DNA of 64,000 nucleotides from Malurus cyaneus samueli (GCA_009741485.1 CM019220.1:28248342-28312341), one strand, 5' to 3'; counted from the stretch's first letter, positions 30,401-44,831 are shown. Made by a program: numbers and translations. Notes: a model not told the origin generated them from the letters alone.

Positions 30401-30619
30401 TAATAGCCAAGTAAAAAGCCATCCAAAGCATGATTCCAAGTATAATTTCTATGTTATGTACCATTTAAAGAATTAACCCACAATCATTAACTACAGAAGC
30501 CTATACATTATTTGAATAATACAGTAAAAGCCAGAATCAACATTCACTGAAGTCAATGATAAAATTGCCAAGATAATTCCAGAGCAATCATTATAAGTCA
30601 GAACTGCATCATGGCTTCT

Positions 30620-30640
30620 AAAAAAAAAAAAAAAAAAAAA
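30620..30640. repeat. Poly(A) homopolymer, 21 bp
   Basis: Uninterrupted A run. No retrocopy body with target duplications was recognised beside it. Confidence 0.9.
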
Positions 30641-33108
30641 GAGAAGCACTCATGACATTTGGGTGTTAGAGAAGTCCTGGGAAACGTCAAGGAAAGGCTG
30701 ATAATTCAGAATTTTGTTATCCAGCCAACAGAGTTCACACTTAGCTTTACAAGGCAGGCAGTTCACACAAAGCCATAGGCAATGAATGCAGAGAGTATCT
30801 GTTTGATAGTTCACCTTCAAGAGCTTATTCAAGAGCATTCTTGATATTTTTAATCTTTTTGGAGTCTTCTACTTTGGACAGGTCTACATGCCATAGCTGT
30901 GTTGAGAATTCCCTCATAAGTGACTTGCAAATGAGTCATCCAGACACACAAAACTTATTCCAAATATAACTAGAAATAGAAAATACACAGATCTGAAGTA
31001 AATACTTTCTGCTACTTTCAGACAGGCTTTCTAGAGGATTTCACTCACCTCTTTCAACAGAAACAGAATTATTCAATCTACCCTTTGCATCTTATAATAT
31101 ATAACTGCTTTTCACAGACCCTTAGATCAAGAGGGTTTTTTTCCCCTCAGCAGGATATTAAAGCCTCACAATCATTCATCTACAATAGACAGTCATTTTC
31201 CAAAACTAAATAAAAACAACTGCTACTTTAAAATGGAAAGTCAGAATCACTTACTGTTATGTATTCCAGCTACACATGAAATAGATATTTTAAAATTAAT
31301 TTAGAAAGTCAAGTGGCTTTAAAACAGGAACCCACTTAAGCTTAAAAGCAGCCTACACTAAAACGCAAGAGGATTAACAGACTCACTGATTATTAATTCT
31401 GTAAAGCCATGCTATGATCAGAATGTTTATGATGTTATGACAATCTACACAATATTAACTGTTATTTGCAGTCAATATTTCTCCTTCAAATCCTGAATTT
31501 TATATTGGATTACAGCCTCATTCTTTTAACTAACCAGTTTGTACCTAGTGCAAGTCCTAGCAAATGTCTGACTAAATTCCAGGCACCAGAGGAATGCAGA
31601 TGAGGGTTCAAGTACCTAATCTCAGGCCTAAGCAATTAAGACAGAGCATATAATCTACTCAAATAGGAAAATTTGGAGGACTAAAGAGGTTCTTCCTGCT
31701 CATGTGACCATATGTTGGGAATTGTTTTCCTCCAAAGCTTAAATGAAAAATGAAACTGAGCCTAACAGGAAACAAGGAAGAAATTCAAAATAGGTCTATT
31801 TTATACAATTCAAGAAGTGCAAAGTGATATTTTTCACTAGAAGCACTCATACCAGAATCTCCTAGGCATCTAACAAAGAGATGATCAAAAAACTACCTCC
31901 ACAAACAACACTTGAGGCTGTGCAGGTTTTGTGGAAGACTGGAAAGAGCTGACTAATTCCAGAAAGCCAACTGTCTAATCTCTAAATAGATTTTAGGATT
32001 TAGGTCTGTTTTGCAGTGGTGATCTCTCATCTCAAGGTCTGCATATTCAGTTCATGGCATGATGCCCCTCTACTGTCTTGCAAGCTTCCCAAACCTTCCT
32101 TCTTCATTTAAACAAAGAATTATGTGGCTCCTTATTCAAAGACCATTCTGATTCCATTTTTTAAGATGTACGTGCATTTTAAGTTACAGACTCATCTGCA
32201 GATATGCATTTCAATTTCTACCCATTTAAAAAAAAAATTAGGTATGTTCTCAAATCATTCAGGAGACCACAGCTTGTCTTTTCTGTCTCTATTTCCATTT
32301 ACTTGCAAAATTTCCCAATTTTCATTTGCATTTAGTTTGATACAGAATAATTATATCATCTTACATATTTTTCTGAGCATGGTACAATATCAGTGACGGG
32401 GGAAAAAAAAAAAGACATCAATTTGCCAGATAATTAATCCAAGTCTCTTTTCAACACAGAGAGAAGAGCACTATAAAATATAAAGTATTGTCTTGATGGC
32501 AATGGTGATGATGAGCAATAAATGGAATCTAAATACATTATATTAAATGTAGTTCAATACATCTTATACTATTTTAAAGTATTCTAGTTTTCTGGTCTTG
32601 GAATTATTTTTATGAACTGAAATATCTAACTTTTAAAACTGCATTTTCTGAAAGAAGCAGAGTGAAGAAAATTGAATAGGCATGCAGAGAAAAATAAAAT
32701 ATGCTAACACATTAACTGGCAAAGGAAAATTTTTGTACCACCCCGCTTTCCATCTTTCTTGCAGCCAAATATGCTACACGTTAAAAAAAAAGTCACTGCC
32801 TCACTGAGCAGGTCTGAGAAAGCCATTCAGGTGCAAAGGAAGCAGCACCAGCTGCTCATGCAGTCAAGCCTGTCTCGTGTTCACTTGCTGGTCCAGAGGG
32901 ATGCAGGTCACCTCAAGTTTGTGTATATTTGCCAAGCCCACATTTGCAGATGTGTTGGCATCTCAAATGGCTGTAGATAGCCAAGACACCTCAGTTTTTC
33001 TCATCATATGCACCATTTCAAAGATTTTATTCACTATTTAGTTCCTAGCACATCTGTAATATGAATCTTTGCTTAGTTCACAGGTAATCGTGAGAAACAT
33101 CGATGGCT

Positions 33109-33163
33109 GCTGATAGAGATTACATTATTTCTACTGATAGAGACTACACTATTTCTATTGACA
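33109..33163. repeat. 24-bp tandem repeat, about 2.3 copies
   Basis: The first unit is 33,109-33,132 and the second 33,133-33,156, differing at three positions; a partial third unit follows. The 24-bp period keeps one frame open and gives a repeated ADRDYIIS-like peptide, but no gene context supports coding. Confidence 0.85.
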
Positions 33164-34248
33164 GAAGAGGCTTCCAACATATTTTGCACAAAGGCTTGCT
33201 CACTTTAGTGACAAATGAAATCGTACACAATTCCAAGAGTGTTCTTATGCATAACAGCTTGGTGACCAAGCCCTATACTATGAGGATATCTGGGTCTGTC
33301 AAAATTGCATGGAGGTTCTGTTATAGCAATACATTTCCCAGCTAACAACTGCTAACTCTAACAGGACCAGACCTGAAGTATTTGCACATCAGGATTTTAT
33401 CACCTGCAGTACAAGCTTTGGTATGGAACACACTCGTGAGAAAAAATCCTTTGAATAAGTCCAAGTGGGTTTTTTTCAAGGGATATTTGAGTTAAAGATC
33501 ATGCTTGTCAAGAATCTGCTCAGGTAACCCTTTGGGGGGATCAATGGGTTTCTTTGCCAGGTCAGTTTTTTATAGCTCATTCCATTCCCATGGAAGTGAG
33601 TACAGATTTTGCCCCAACTCATGTGACTATGATGGAGCACCACAACTTAGGCAGAACTGCTGTTCTGTCTCAGTCATGAAGCCAGCATCATTCCACCCTA
33701 AGGGCAGTCCAAAACAGCAGATAGGGAACACAAAACAAGATCAGATGTGCTATGAAATCCATATCTGGACAAATCCTAGCCCACCACAATCTTTTCAACA
33801 CACCTGTTTGTCTCATCACAGAAGACAGAAACTGCTGCTAATGGAGGGCAAACCCCTACAGCATTTGCAATCAGTGGTGTGACAAAGGGATTTCAGAGAA
33901 AACTCGGATGGGGTGAGCAGAGTCACTACTTCCCTACTAATGGACAGCCTACCAAAAACTTGTTAACTTCAATTAACATTAGGTATTCAGCCCACAGTTT
34001 ACCAACTCCAGCCATGGTTATTGTCATTGGAGCATTTTCACACACTTACACTAATGCATATTTCAAACATACAGTCAAAGGCTGCACATTTGAAATCAAG
34101 AATAACCTTCTGTATTGATTTCAAGATTTATTTCAGGAATATGATCGACCTAGAACAGTATTTTCCTTTCTCAAGTCACAGAGCATAATTAAATAATTAT
34201 CAAAAAAATACTGCTGTATCATCCTGTTGTGCCTATTCTATTTCTTCT

Positions 34249-34270
34249 GTGGATTACCTGAGTAATCCAC
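34249..34270. other. Perfect hairpin: 9-bp arms, CTGA loop
   Basis: Arms GTGGATTAC and GTAATCCAC are exact reverse complements separated by CTGA. It lies in non-coding DNA with no flanking stem extension. Confidence 0.75.
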
Positions 34271-37200
34271 AATAAGACAAGCTCTAAACAACAATGACTA
34301 AGAGTGAACAGATGGGATAGGATGTTCCAGTTTGGATCCCATGAGAGCCATAAGGTTTACTCCGAAAGCTATAGATTATTATGATTGCTTCCAAATGCGC
34401 TTCAGAACAATTCATATTGTGCATGATATTTCTTAATTAAAGGTAGGGAATATACTTCCAGTTTCTAAAAATTTACTATCTCAAATCCATTTTTTTAACA
34501 TGAGTAATTTATCAAGTATCCACAGTCTGAGTCCAAACTGAAAGAAAACTAAAATCCAGACTGAAGATTAACTAAAATCTCATTACTCTTCTAATTGCAG
34601 TGGGCATGAGATAACAAGGTAGCAAAGTTTCCACTAACTTCACTGAATACCACAACCTCAACTTTATACAAGATAAAGCTATTTAATGAATTCTACAGTG
34701 TTTGACAGTTCTATGGTCACAGTCTTGCTTTTGAAAACACCTGTAGAAAACTGTATTCGAAGTGCTGTTTTCAATATCCCCTCATGCTATACAAAATCAC
34801 AATGCAATCTTTCCATTCCAACTGGATACATGAAATGTTATCATTAGTTACTAAAATTAATTGTTGGACACTATCATGCTCTTTAGAAAGGTTAAAAAAT
34901 CCTTTGTTGTCCTATAACTAAAATAATTTGAAGTGCATAGAAGCCAGAATCAAAGAGCAGCATTAGAGTAAAGGAAAATAAACAGAACTAATCGTATTGA
35001 AGAATGAAAAATAGATACTATACCATAATGAGAATAGCTCCCATGAATGGTGTTTACTTTATACTTAACAAAACAGATATCTAAGTCATTACCTGAAAGC
35101 TACTCAAAAAAAAAAAAAAATTAAAAATCAACTCTGCAATGACAACTGTAGAGACAGAGAATGGCTACCTGAGCCTAGAAACACAAAAACCTTCAAAACC
35201 TTCAGCTTGTGATAATCCTTCATGAGAACGGGTCCACTCTTTCTGATGCTAAATGGCAACCTGAACTGCATCAAAAATGATTTGGTCACTCCCTGAGTGC
35301 ACAGCACACAGTATTTCACTCTGCACATCCCTATTTGAGCAGTCAATCATCAAGGCTTTCGAGCCTTTACTAGAAAGTTTCATTAACATGGGGTGGAACA
35401 TTAAAGGCACTTTTACCACTATCTCATTTTAAAGTCACATTCTCTTCCCATTTAAGTTTACATTGCATCTTCAGTTTGATTTTGACAAACAAGACAGAGT
35501 CATAAGAAAAAAAAAGATCGACCCAAAACTTCCAAAACTGAATGTGACCTCTGGAGATTACATCCTGTTTTACCAGCTGCTTCATCAACATCTGTGCACC
35601 TAAGAGTATGAAAGCCTAAGACACAGCAAAGGATGCACCTACTGCTAATTTTGATTCTAGCATGGTAAAAATTCATTATGAGATTCAAGGGAAAAAGGAG
35701 CATGGAATAAACAATTTATAAAAGTTTCAGTGATGTTATGATGCAGCACATTAATAGCTTTAATGAGAAAAAAAATTACACACGAGCTAATAAAAGCCTT
35801 CTCTTAATTCCCTCTGCAACACCTCCCCATGACTTGACCATCTGTACATTGATATATGATTAAAAACACTGAAATGGGCAGTGCCAAGGGACTTGTAGGT
35901 TCATAGTAGCTGACTACAACAGCACCATGTTGAGAACACCCCCTGGACAACCTTCAGCTGTGCACAAACAGCCAAAGTTAGCATTTCCCCCTTCAGCTGC
36001 TTCAGAGTCATGCTGACTACACCAACCTAAGAGTAATTTCATAAAACATCTGTCTGACCGAAAATTATACTTGAAAAGAAACAAGGATAGTTTGAAGGTA
36101 AGACAAGTTGAAATGATCTTTCCTCTGCAAAGATGCTACTGCATGTCCACTCAGCTCAAAATACAACTCTAGAAGCATTTTTCTTTTACTCCTCAGTATT
36201 TTCCTTGAATAAGCTACACATACTCTTCAGAAAATTATATAAACATTATGGTTGGGTACAGGATATTTATAAAATATTGGTTTACCGCTTCAGATTTTTT
36301 TAATTCAAAATCATGGCTTGAAAATTTACTTTGTAGGAAAACTATGTGACATTCTCTTCATAGAACTCAAACTTCCATGGGAAATAAAATGAGAAAGAAT
36401 TTTTAAAAGTATTTAAGAATATCTTAAATTGCTCTAAACCAGGAACTATAGTAATTTTTTTTTGTTTTCGGTTGACAGCAAAATTACTGTACTAGGAAAA
36501 CAATTTCTCTACAGGCTTGAACTGAGGATTTCACCAATGCAAGGGGCAAGAGAAGGTCACTGTAAGTGAATGTTTCACCTTGGGATGTACTTTGCATTTT
36601 TCTGGTGCATCTCATCTCAGTAACTTCCCTAAATAGGATTTCAGTCAGAATATAGAAAGGGCTATGGCCAAGCAGGGAATCTTCCTGATAATCATCTCTT
36701 TTTTGAGGAGCAGCAAGTGGCCTTTTTACATCTTTGCACAGAGTCCTGTTTTTACTGGGCCTGAGTTACCCCACATTGCACAAAATTTCTGACTTCAGGG
36801 TTGAAATTAGAACCTCAAGATCCTAAATACTAAGAATGTAGTGTGTCCTTACAAGAGAAACATCAAAAGCTAATACATGTTGTGCCAAATTAAAGGTTTT
36901 GAGTACAAAGATCTAACAACAGAACACTTCATATATGTTTATATAAAAAAATCAAGTATATCTGCAACCTAGAGGTTGGAAATTACTCATTAAAATAAGA
37001 ACCTAGCCCTTGATACTGTTTTGACTTTCTTCTCTTTTGATCTTAATGTGAAACAATTTATAACATCAAAATGGTGTTACATTTCAGAACTTTTGTTTTA
37101 ATTGTAATGCCAGCATTCATAATAATTATAATTTGCTTTTCAAATCATCTTTGAGAAGAAAGGCATAATAAAATTACCCTAATAAATCCACTAGAGGATT

Positions 37201-40200
37201 ATTGTTGCTCTGGAATATCAAAGAACTTAGGATGCATTGAAGATTTATTGTCCTACAAAACATTGAAGTGTTAATGATCTTAATCTGAAACTGGGTGTTC
37301 TTCCTTTGATTAGATGCTATACATCAGTATGACAGCCTTAATACTTTCTGGTTAGACTGATAAATGAAATAAATGTTGTTACATTACTCAGAATGTCTGC
37401 AAGTTAATATAAAAATACAATTATTTCCTTATAAATATTAAACCATGAACTATAGAGATGCAAGCACAGTACAGCTGTATTATGAAATGGATTAAGCAAC
37501 TTCCCACCCCCCAAGCACGAGAAAATTATGCGAATTTTTCCTCTGAGTGATGTTCCTCCAAAGAAATACTTCAACTCAAAGTAGCATTTGAATGATCTCA
37601 CAAATTCAAGAAACACTGTTATTCATATGCCTACAGCCAGGAGCATACACACCTCGCTGATTGAGTGTGTGGGACTTGCAAGTCCACAATTATTCTGGAA
37701 TTTTCTCCCATACCTGACTGTGCTTTCCAGCAGGGCGTGTGAGAAGACATCCCTGTGGATGTTCCATGTTATCTCCATGCCCAGATGATGGAATACAAAA
37801 CAACAGAGGAATGTTCACCACACCTTTAGCTCACCATGGCTAGCTATACATCAGCATTCTGTGTCACTTAGACCTCAACAACCCCAAAATCTGTATGGCC
37901 AACAGCTCCACCTCATGTCTTTTAGCAAGACTCAAGCCCATCAAGAACAATCACATACTTCCTAAGTTAAGGAGCCCTTTTTAATTGTCCATTCCTAAGA
38001 AAGCTTAGCAAACTAAACTTTATATTGTAAATGGTTAAGCAAAAGGAGAGCATGATTTTTTCCTAAGAGCTATATGGGAAAAAAACAACTTAATCCATTT
38101 CAAATTACTTCATGCATACCAAACCTTGCAAAGCAGGAACAAAAACATTCATGCCTAGGCACAAAGTATTTATGCTGAGAACTGCAATCTTTCGCTTGCA
38201 CACCAGTGTAAGTTAATAAAAACCTTTCAACAGCTCCTTCAATATTTTTCAGTTTCCAAATCTAAATTTAAATAATATCCATCAAGAATCTGAATACACA
38301 GAACAGGCACAGCAATAATAAATGAAAAACCGACTTTCTGAAGTAGACAATTTCACTCTTAGTACCCAAGATAACACAAGGGAAACCAAAAGCAATGAGT
38401 AAAAATAGACATTATTTTCTCTTTTCATCAAAAGCTGATTATAAGATGTCACCATGATCTCTGCAGGCTCCATTGTCCTATATATGATACAGTGGCACTA
38501 ATTTCTTGCCATGGGTTTGTAGGTTTGTGTCCTGCTTGGGCAGGGTGTGGAGGGCAGAGCTGAGCAAGCCCAGCAGGTGTTGGCAACATCTGCCCATTCA
38601 CAATAAGTGCCCTTAAGCACAATAAGTGAGCACAAGAAGTGCTCAAGGTGCAAAGCAAATATGCAGTGGTGCTGCAGGACCACACTCCCAATGCATTTTT
38701 CTACAAATGATATCATGCCATGCAATTTGTGACAAAGCTAAGGAGATCTAGGATCAGATGGCTTCAGAGAATGCTCGCTGATTTACAAGGTTCATTTCCC
38801 ACAGCAGCATCTAGGCAGGTTAGTGAACTACGGAGCATTTTCCTTTCAGTAATGGAATAGAATAACATGCTGACAGAACTGACTGAAAATACTTAATTTC
38901 TCCCTCTTACACAAGAATATTTAATGTGACTTCTGAATGACCCTGCTGAGAGAGGCATTCTTTCTCTGGATAAAATATATATGACGGGGAGAAGAAAAAA
39001 TATATTTTTAGAAAGCAGCACTTGCTAAGCTATATTAGCTTTTTGCCTTTGAAATTCCTCTTCAACAGAAGACTACTATCATGGAAGAAGGCAGGAAGCT
39101 CCATAATGAGAATTAAATCTAAGTAAACAAAAGAGGATGCAAAATTTCAGATTCCTAAGGGTCATGAAGCTGAATAGTCTAACTTGTAGCCACAAGTGGT
39201 ATCAGTGAGAACATGACAATGGCTGATGTTGGCCAAATGTCCACAGGAGATGCCTTTGACTGCTCCTGAGATTATGAACACACACCTCTGCACAGAATGA
39301 CCCTGACAGCATTCCTGACTGTACAAGACAACCACAAAACAGAGAAAATTCTCAACAGCCTCCCAGAGAAGCTCCCTGCCAGCTCTGTATCACTTTCATT
39401 AAGAGATGTCAGATGACAGCATTTTTATAATAACATGCTCTTTACAACATGACTCCATACATGAAATTCCATGTAAATGACTGCATGAAGATTTGAACAT
39501 GCTGTAATTACAGCAGAAGTTTCCAGCTACAATAGAAAATTGGACGTTTGACAGAATGGTGTAACTGCAAGTGTTATAGATGATATTTGCAAGTATTTTT
39601 ATAATAGACTAGTATCATTCTACCCTGCATCTAAGGACACAAACATTGAACATAACCTGCTCAACTCTGCAGCGTTACACTAATGGCAAGTTTTCTCTTA
39701 GAATTAGTTTGTACTATTATCACTCTGATAATCATACAATACTGTCATTAAGAGCAAATCACGGAAATGAAAATAAGCTGCCTAAGATGAATATTGTTTT
39801 ATACTGGTTGAAAGAACAATCCTGAAGAACTTCACAGCCTCTAAATGCATGTTTAGATTACATCAGTAGATTCTTTTTGCCAGAATGCAGGTACAGAACT
39901 TGCCTGGATCTGGTTTGACAGTAATATACTTCCCTAAAAGCCACAGCTCTGTGTATAGACAGGAACTTCTCTATCTAACTGAACTGCCAAGAACTCATGG
40001 GATTTGCAGAGATTAGAAGTGACAGCCTGACAGTTGAGTCGACCAAAAAGCCAGAGACAGAGAACAGGACTCAACCTAACACTTGTAGCTGAACAACTCA
40101 ACAGTTCTGCACCAACAGCAGCTCCTCAGCTTCTGTTCAGACCTGAGCCCAAGCCAGGCACCTGGAAGCACAAGGGAAGGGGAAGCTACACACAGAAAAT

Positions 40201-40950
40201 AATTTATCTACTAATATTTACTGAATTGCTCTAAGAAGATACAAATATTACAAGCAATACTCATTTCTGGGTCTCTGCATAGTTTGGATGCCAGCTGTGG
40301 TTTTATGCTTCAAGACAAGCATAAGGAGCATTCTTAAGACAAAAAACCCCTTTGGTTTATACTTCCTAGAAATCACCATTTCCCCTGGCCTTCCTAAGAA
40401 ATCTTCCATAGTCTCTAAATGCCACCAAAAGTAGGTGACATTTGCTCTACAGTTGGTCTATTCAGGAAGGTATGATGGATTTCCAAGATAACACATGCAA
40501 GTAGTCACTGCTGACTACATTAGGATTTATGATGGCAATTAATATAAGCTGAAACAAGCGAAAAGAAGTTTCAGGTTTAGATATTATTGCAAATTCTGGT
40601 TTTTAAGATCAGAGTTTTTCCAAGAATCATCAGTCATTCTACTGCAGCAACAGTCTTTTGAACTGTCAGTCTGAATTGTCCATAGTTCATCTTGAATGAA
40701 AACCCCAAAAGTGAAGCAAAAATGAAGCAAAAGTGAAGATTCAACCAAATCCTATCAATTTCATTCTGCTGCCAACTTGCTATCAATCTCTTCATTACTC
40801 TTTGGAAGCTGCTCTAACTTTTCCTTCTTTTTCCATATTAAGGGAAAGAGGGATAGCTCCTCATACATTCAGAGCATCTTCAGAGCAAATTTTAATAGAA
40901 CGATTCACATTTTATTGTTACCACAATCTTATATTATAAAACACTATCTA

Positions 40951-41055
40951 AAACAGCCTCTCCACTGGAATAAATTTACTGTCACCACTGATGTGCCCAT
41001 TGCACTTTACAACTATCTGAATAAGACCAGTGTTAGATCTTCTTGTTTTATTGTT
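40951..41055 (-). pseudogene. Exon-like open segment, copy A (SPAG17-like exon 1 candidate)
   Basis: On the minus strand a good polypyrimidine tract and AG (ctcttctttcttctc then aatattag) precede an open frame of 34 codons containing LIQIVVKCNGHISGDSKFI. It ends in an in-frame stop. The paralogous segment in copy E (53,839-53,952) keeps the same frame with many differences and ends at a GT donor. The motif VVxxNGHISGD can be loosely aligned, from memory, to a hydrophobic then acidic stretch near the start of SPAG17. Conservation of frame suggests past coding; the stop suggests decay here. Recognition is weak. Confidence 0.3.
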
Positions 41056-44000
41056 CTAATATTGAGAAGAAAGAAGAGTCAGTTAAAAAGCTTATTGCCA
41101 GAGAATGAATTTCTTATGATGCTTAAGTGAATAAAGAGACAGATTGCAGCTTGCTTATGAAGGAGGTTACTGGGTGCCCATCCTGACAAATGCTCAAAAG
41201 CTCATTTTAAATGAGAGCCTAGTGGCTTATTCAAGTGTTCGTACACACGTGAAAACCTACTCTTAGCATTAAAAGAAATAAAAATACATTAGGAGAAAGA
41301 GAAAGAAAGTGTGTATATTTCCCTACACAAAGTCTCCACACAATACTTCAACAAACACTTCAAGTGCAGTTGTCTGTCTATGAAAACTGGATTTGCACAT
41401 TCTCCTATCTCTGGAACTCTTTACTGACAGAACAGAACAAAGCACCCAGTAACTGCAGAGCCATCTTACATTAGCATTCAGCATCCCCCACCACTTACAG
41501 GAAAGGTATTTGTTTGCTGCCATTTTCAGGAGCACTGTTTGCCAGTACCTGCAGCATCTTATTTTTCATGGTAGGGACAAAGCATAGTGGCCCATAGAGG
41601 AAATCACGTGCCTTCTACCAACAGGTAGAGTAAAACCAAGCTTAACTCTGCCAACCTGTTCAAAAAACAAGCTCAATTTTCAAGGGATTGCACCAGTTTG
41701 AGGGATTCTAAACTGAAAAATGCAACAAATGTTCCAAGACCATTACACAGACACTCATTTCTAATGCAGTAAAAGCACAGGAACTTTATGAGAAACAGTG
41801 GACTCCAATACACTATTTGAGGTATTTCTGAAGCCTGAACTCTAATACAGGCAAAGTCACCTTTTTTTTCAAGGCAATCAAGCTTGGAACTTGCACACAA
41901 AATAAAATCCTCCCTTGCACAGTTTACAAGAAGAAATCATCTACAAAGTTGACCAAAAGAAAACTTTGAACACTTCCATTTTAAATATACAGTACGGCAT
42001 ATTCCTGCTGCACTACAGAAAAGCAAATCTTTTAAGAGAGTCACCTTTACTAAAAAGTAAAATATGATGTACTTTTTTCCAGCTCAGTATTTATCCATGG
42101 CACAGAAAGTACAGAGAAATGCAGAAAAGAACCATTACTTAATTGCAAGGCATTGCTAGCAAAAGAGCGGGTTGAGGCGACAAAAACATAAGTAACCTTG
42201 GCTGAAAAATAGTAACTAGAGATAATTGCCTGAACAATTCCATATGATGGAATTCAGATTTGTGACAGCTCACTTAGAGCTCAAGGCAGCACTCTTGAGT
42301 AATTTCTTGCTGTGACCAGAAAGACTGCAAAAGGAGGGACAGAGACTCAGATTCTTGTACTGAAGGCACCAAATAACTACACTGGGAACAGGTCACAGTT
42401 CCTGGATGCACTTGTCATATGGGAATTCATTTCAGAAGCTGATAATCTGTACAACAGCCTGGCTTCCAGGCTCACAAGATGATGATCTGAGCTTTCAGCT
42501 ACAAAATGAAAACCCATTAGAATGACCTTCTTTACACAAGAGGTTATTAGAGTTTGTTCCTATCTTGAGTCCAAATAAGTTGCATCTAGCTAACTTATCA
42601 TTTTCCTGAATAACATCCAAATTTAACTAGAAAACCATTTACTGCATTTCTACTATAAATGTCACGATTTTCACAGCTGAAAGTTAGTTACAAATCAGAA
42701 TTCTAATTTAGCTCACAATTACCAGCTTTCCCACAGCAGAGTTCCGTTTGTACTCTGGCTTTCCATCTTGTATCAACACATAGCATGTAAAAGCAAGTAT
42801 ATAATGCACTCAGTTCCCTTTATCAAACACTACAATTAGGAAAAACAACACCAGAAAGAATCAAACAGAGAATACAACCTTGTCACTATTGCAGATGTGC
42901 TCTCAAGAGGGGCACATTTCCTCTATTTCCTATTTCCTCTCTCTCCTTGATACTCCTCCTAATGTTTCCACAATCCTTTACAGTGATTTGACCATTTCAT
43001 TGGGGTGTCACCAGTACTCATACCAAGCACCACCACTGCTTCAATCAAATTCAACCCTTCCTTTAAATTTAGCAACACTCAAGCCTTGTTTGCCCAAGGG
43101 TCACACCAAATATTCACATTGAACATTGAAGCATTGATCAGCAAGTACCTTGTAACCCAAGAAAGCACCATTCATTGTTGTCATTCCCAATATATGGCAC
43201 TAAAATGTTCTCATTATTTCCAGTTACACAATGAACACACTCACACCAATGCTCTGCTGGCCTGGGCACAGCATCCTGTTTCCACAAACACACCACTGCT
43301 GGGAGCTCTCTGAGACAGCTCTTCATGTGCTTCATATGAGATAAAGGACCAGGGGATTTTCACCTTTTTCAGTTAGAAAATCATGTGGTATTTAGACTAT
43401 GAACACTTACAACACAGTTTTGTAACCTTGAATTAGCAGAATTTTTCCCTCATTTCCATGGTGATATTTAAAGTGCTGTCTTTCAGTATCAAAAACTGTT
43501 ACTCATCAGCAGATAAAGGGCAGTGCTACAAAGAGCTCTAAACCAAACACCAATGACATTGGAGCACCATCATTTTTAAATAATTCAATTTTGTTGCTGC
43601 AATGACACTTAAACCACATTACTCGATAAAATATATACAACCAGGAGATGACAAACATTCTGTAAGATGTGAGCCTTAGATAAAAGCATGCGTTTCATTC
43701 TTAAGATTAATTAACAGTTTAAACTACTACTTAAAATAACTCCTTATTTAGCTTCTTATTTTATGTTTAGGAAATGTTATCCTCAAACACAAGTTTGAAT
43801 TTCTAATATTCAATAATATAGAGACATTACAACTCTTTAGAATTTGTCCATAGGGATAAATAAATCCATACAGTGAGGACGCTTAAAACATCCCACCTCG
43901 GTAGGCAAGAGGTAAGGATAGCAACACTGAGAAGACCCAGCCTAGAAAAAAAAGTTATCCCACATAGGGAGGTGATGCTCCTGAGTGAAAATATAACCAG

Positions 44001-44073
44001 AAGTTCCCTGCTTTCCTTTCTGTACCTCGTTCCTCGTAAGACGGGCTGTAAAGATAAAGTTCATTATAGAAAT

Positions 44074-44130
44074 TATATATATATGTGTGTGTGTGTGTAT
44101 ATATATATGTATATATATGTATATATATAC
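44074..44130. repeat. Compound (TA)n(TG)n microsatellite
   Basis: About 57 bp of alternating TA and TG steps, including a (GT)7 block and several TATATATG units. It abuts the conserved CpG-rich core of copy A and is absent next to the matching core in copy E. Confidence 0.95.
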
Positions 44131-44139
44131 AGGGAGCAC

Positions 44140-44435
44140 AGGACTTGTCAGTAACCTGTGAACCCTGGGGATCACTCTGTAAATGACATCACAATTGGAA
44201 GTGCCAAGTGACATCGTTCTCAGGGACACGTAGCTGGAACGCGGGGCAATTGTGACACCCGATGGCTGCTCCTGGAACGACCCACGGGAAAGCTTCAACG
44301 AGCACGGGCCCGGCAGCGGCACAACGAGCAGCTTAAAGGCTCTTTGGTACCTGTAAATTGACTCAGACTCTCACATACCTCGCACAGTGTCCCCTGATGC
44401 TCAAATTAAATCAGCTCACTGCCCTTCTGCTCAAG
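44140..44435. repeat. Highly conserved 296-bp CpG-rich core, copy A
   Basis: This 296-bp block has an indel-free partner at 57,022-57,317. I count 7 mismatches by eye, only 1 of them in the first 200 bp. Flanking homologous sequence of the two copies is much more diverged and full of indels. It is unusually CpG-rich for this region (about 10 CpG in 44,220-44,330). The minus strand is open for about 60 codons in both copies (contains SGVTIAPRSSYVSL), which I do not recognise as a protein. It could be an exon, a regulatory element or a gene-conversion tract. Confidence 0.75.
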
Positions 44436-44831
44436 ATTCAACTTCCATGATCCTTTGTATACATCCAAAACACAAGTTTCCATATCCTTCCTTTTTTTTC
44501 CAGCACAGAATTCAATCATTGGTCCAGCCCATATTGACAGTTGCAGCATCTTTTCCATATCAAGTTTTGTCTGATTTCGCAGAGCTCATTGTGCAGGACT
44601 CCCTTCTCGAGAAAACCTGAAAAAAACTCCTCTGACAAAATCTAACACTTCCCCCACACCACAATTATCTGCAAAATTACCTGGGGAGAGGCAAAGTAAG
44701 GGTTGATATGAAACATCCTGTTCACTCTGTGCATTTACAGACTCTGCATTTCTACCGTGGGTTAACAAACAGAACTAGACGATGGCAAACAATGACAGAC
44801 ATAATAAAAAGTAACTCCATACAGGTCTTAC

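Larger units (their letters stand above)
1..40700. other. AT-rich intergenic desert, no gene supported
   Basis: This stretch is AT-rich and CpG-poor, with stops in all frames at the density expected of non-coding DNA. The longest open frames (about 100-125 codons) show no domain, no codon structure and no pairing of splice sites across neighbouring segments. I recognise no exon, tRNA or snRNA. It contains homopolymer tracts, two short tandem repeats, two perfect hairpins and one CR1-like scrap, listed separately. A slightly GC-richer patch lies at about 38,500-38,700 without recognisable content. Position upstream of ZC3H15 agrees with the gene-poor interval usual there in vertebrates. Conserved non-coding enhancers may be present but cannot be seen from one sequence. 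Confidence 0.7.

Noticed and set aside
43942..44322. 126-codon minus-strand frame spanning the conserved core and the TA/TG microsatellite
   Set aside because: About half of it is microsatellite translation (alternating YI/HT residues). The conserved half may be an exon, but the frame as a whole is not a gene; the core is reported as a conserved block instead.
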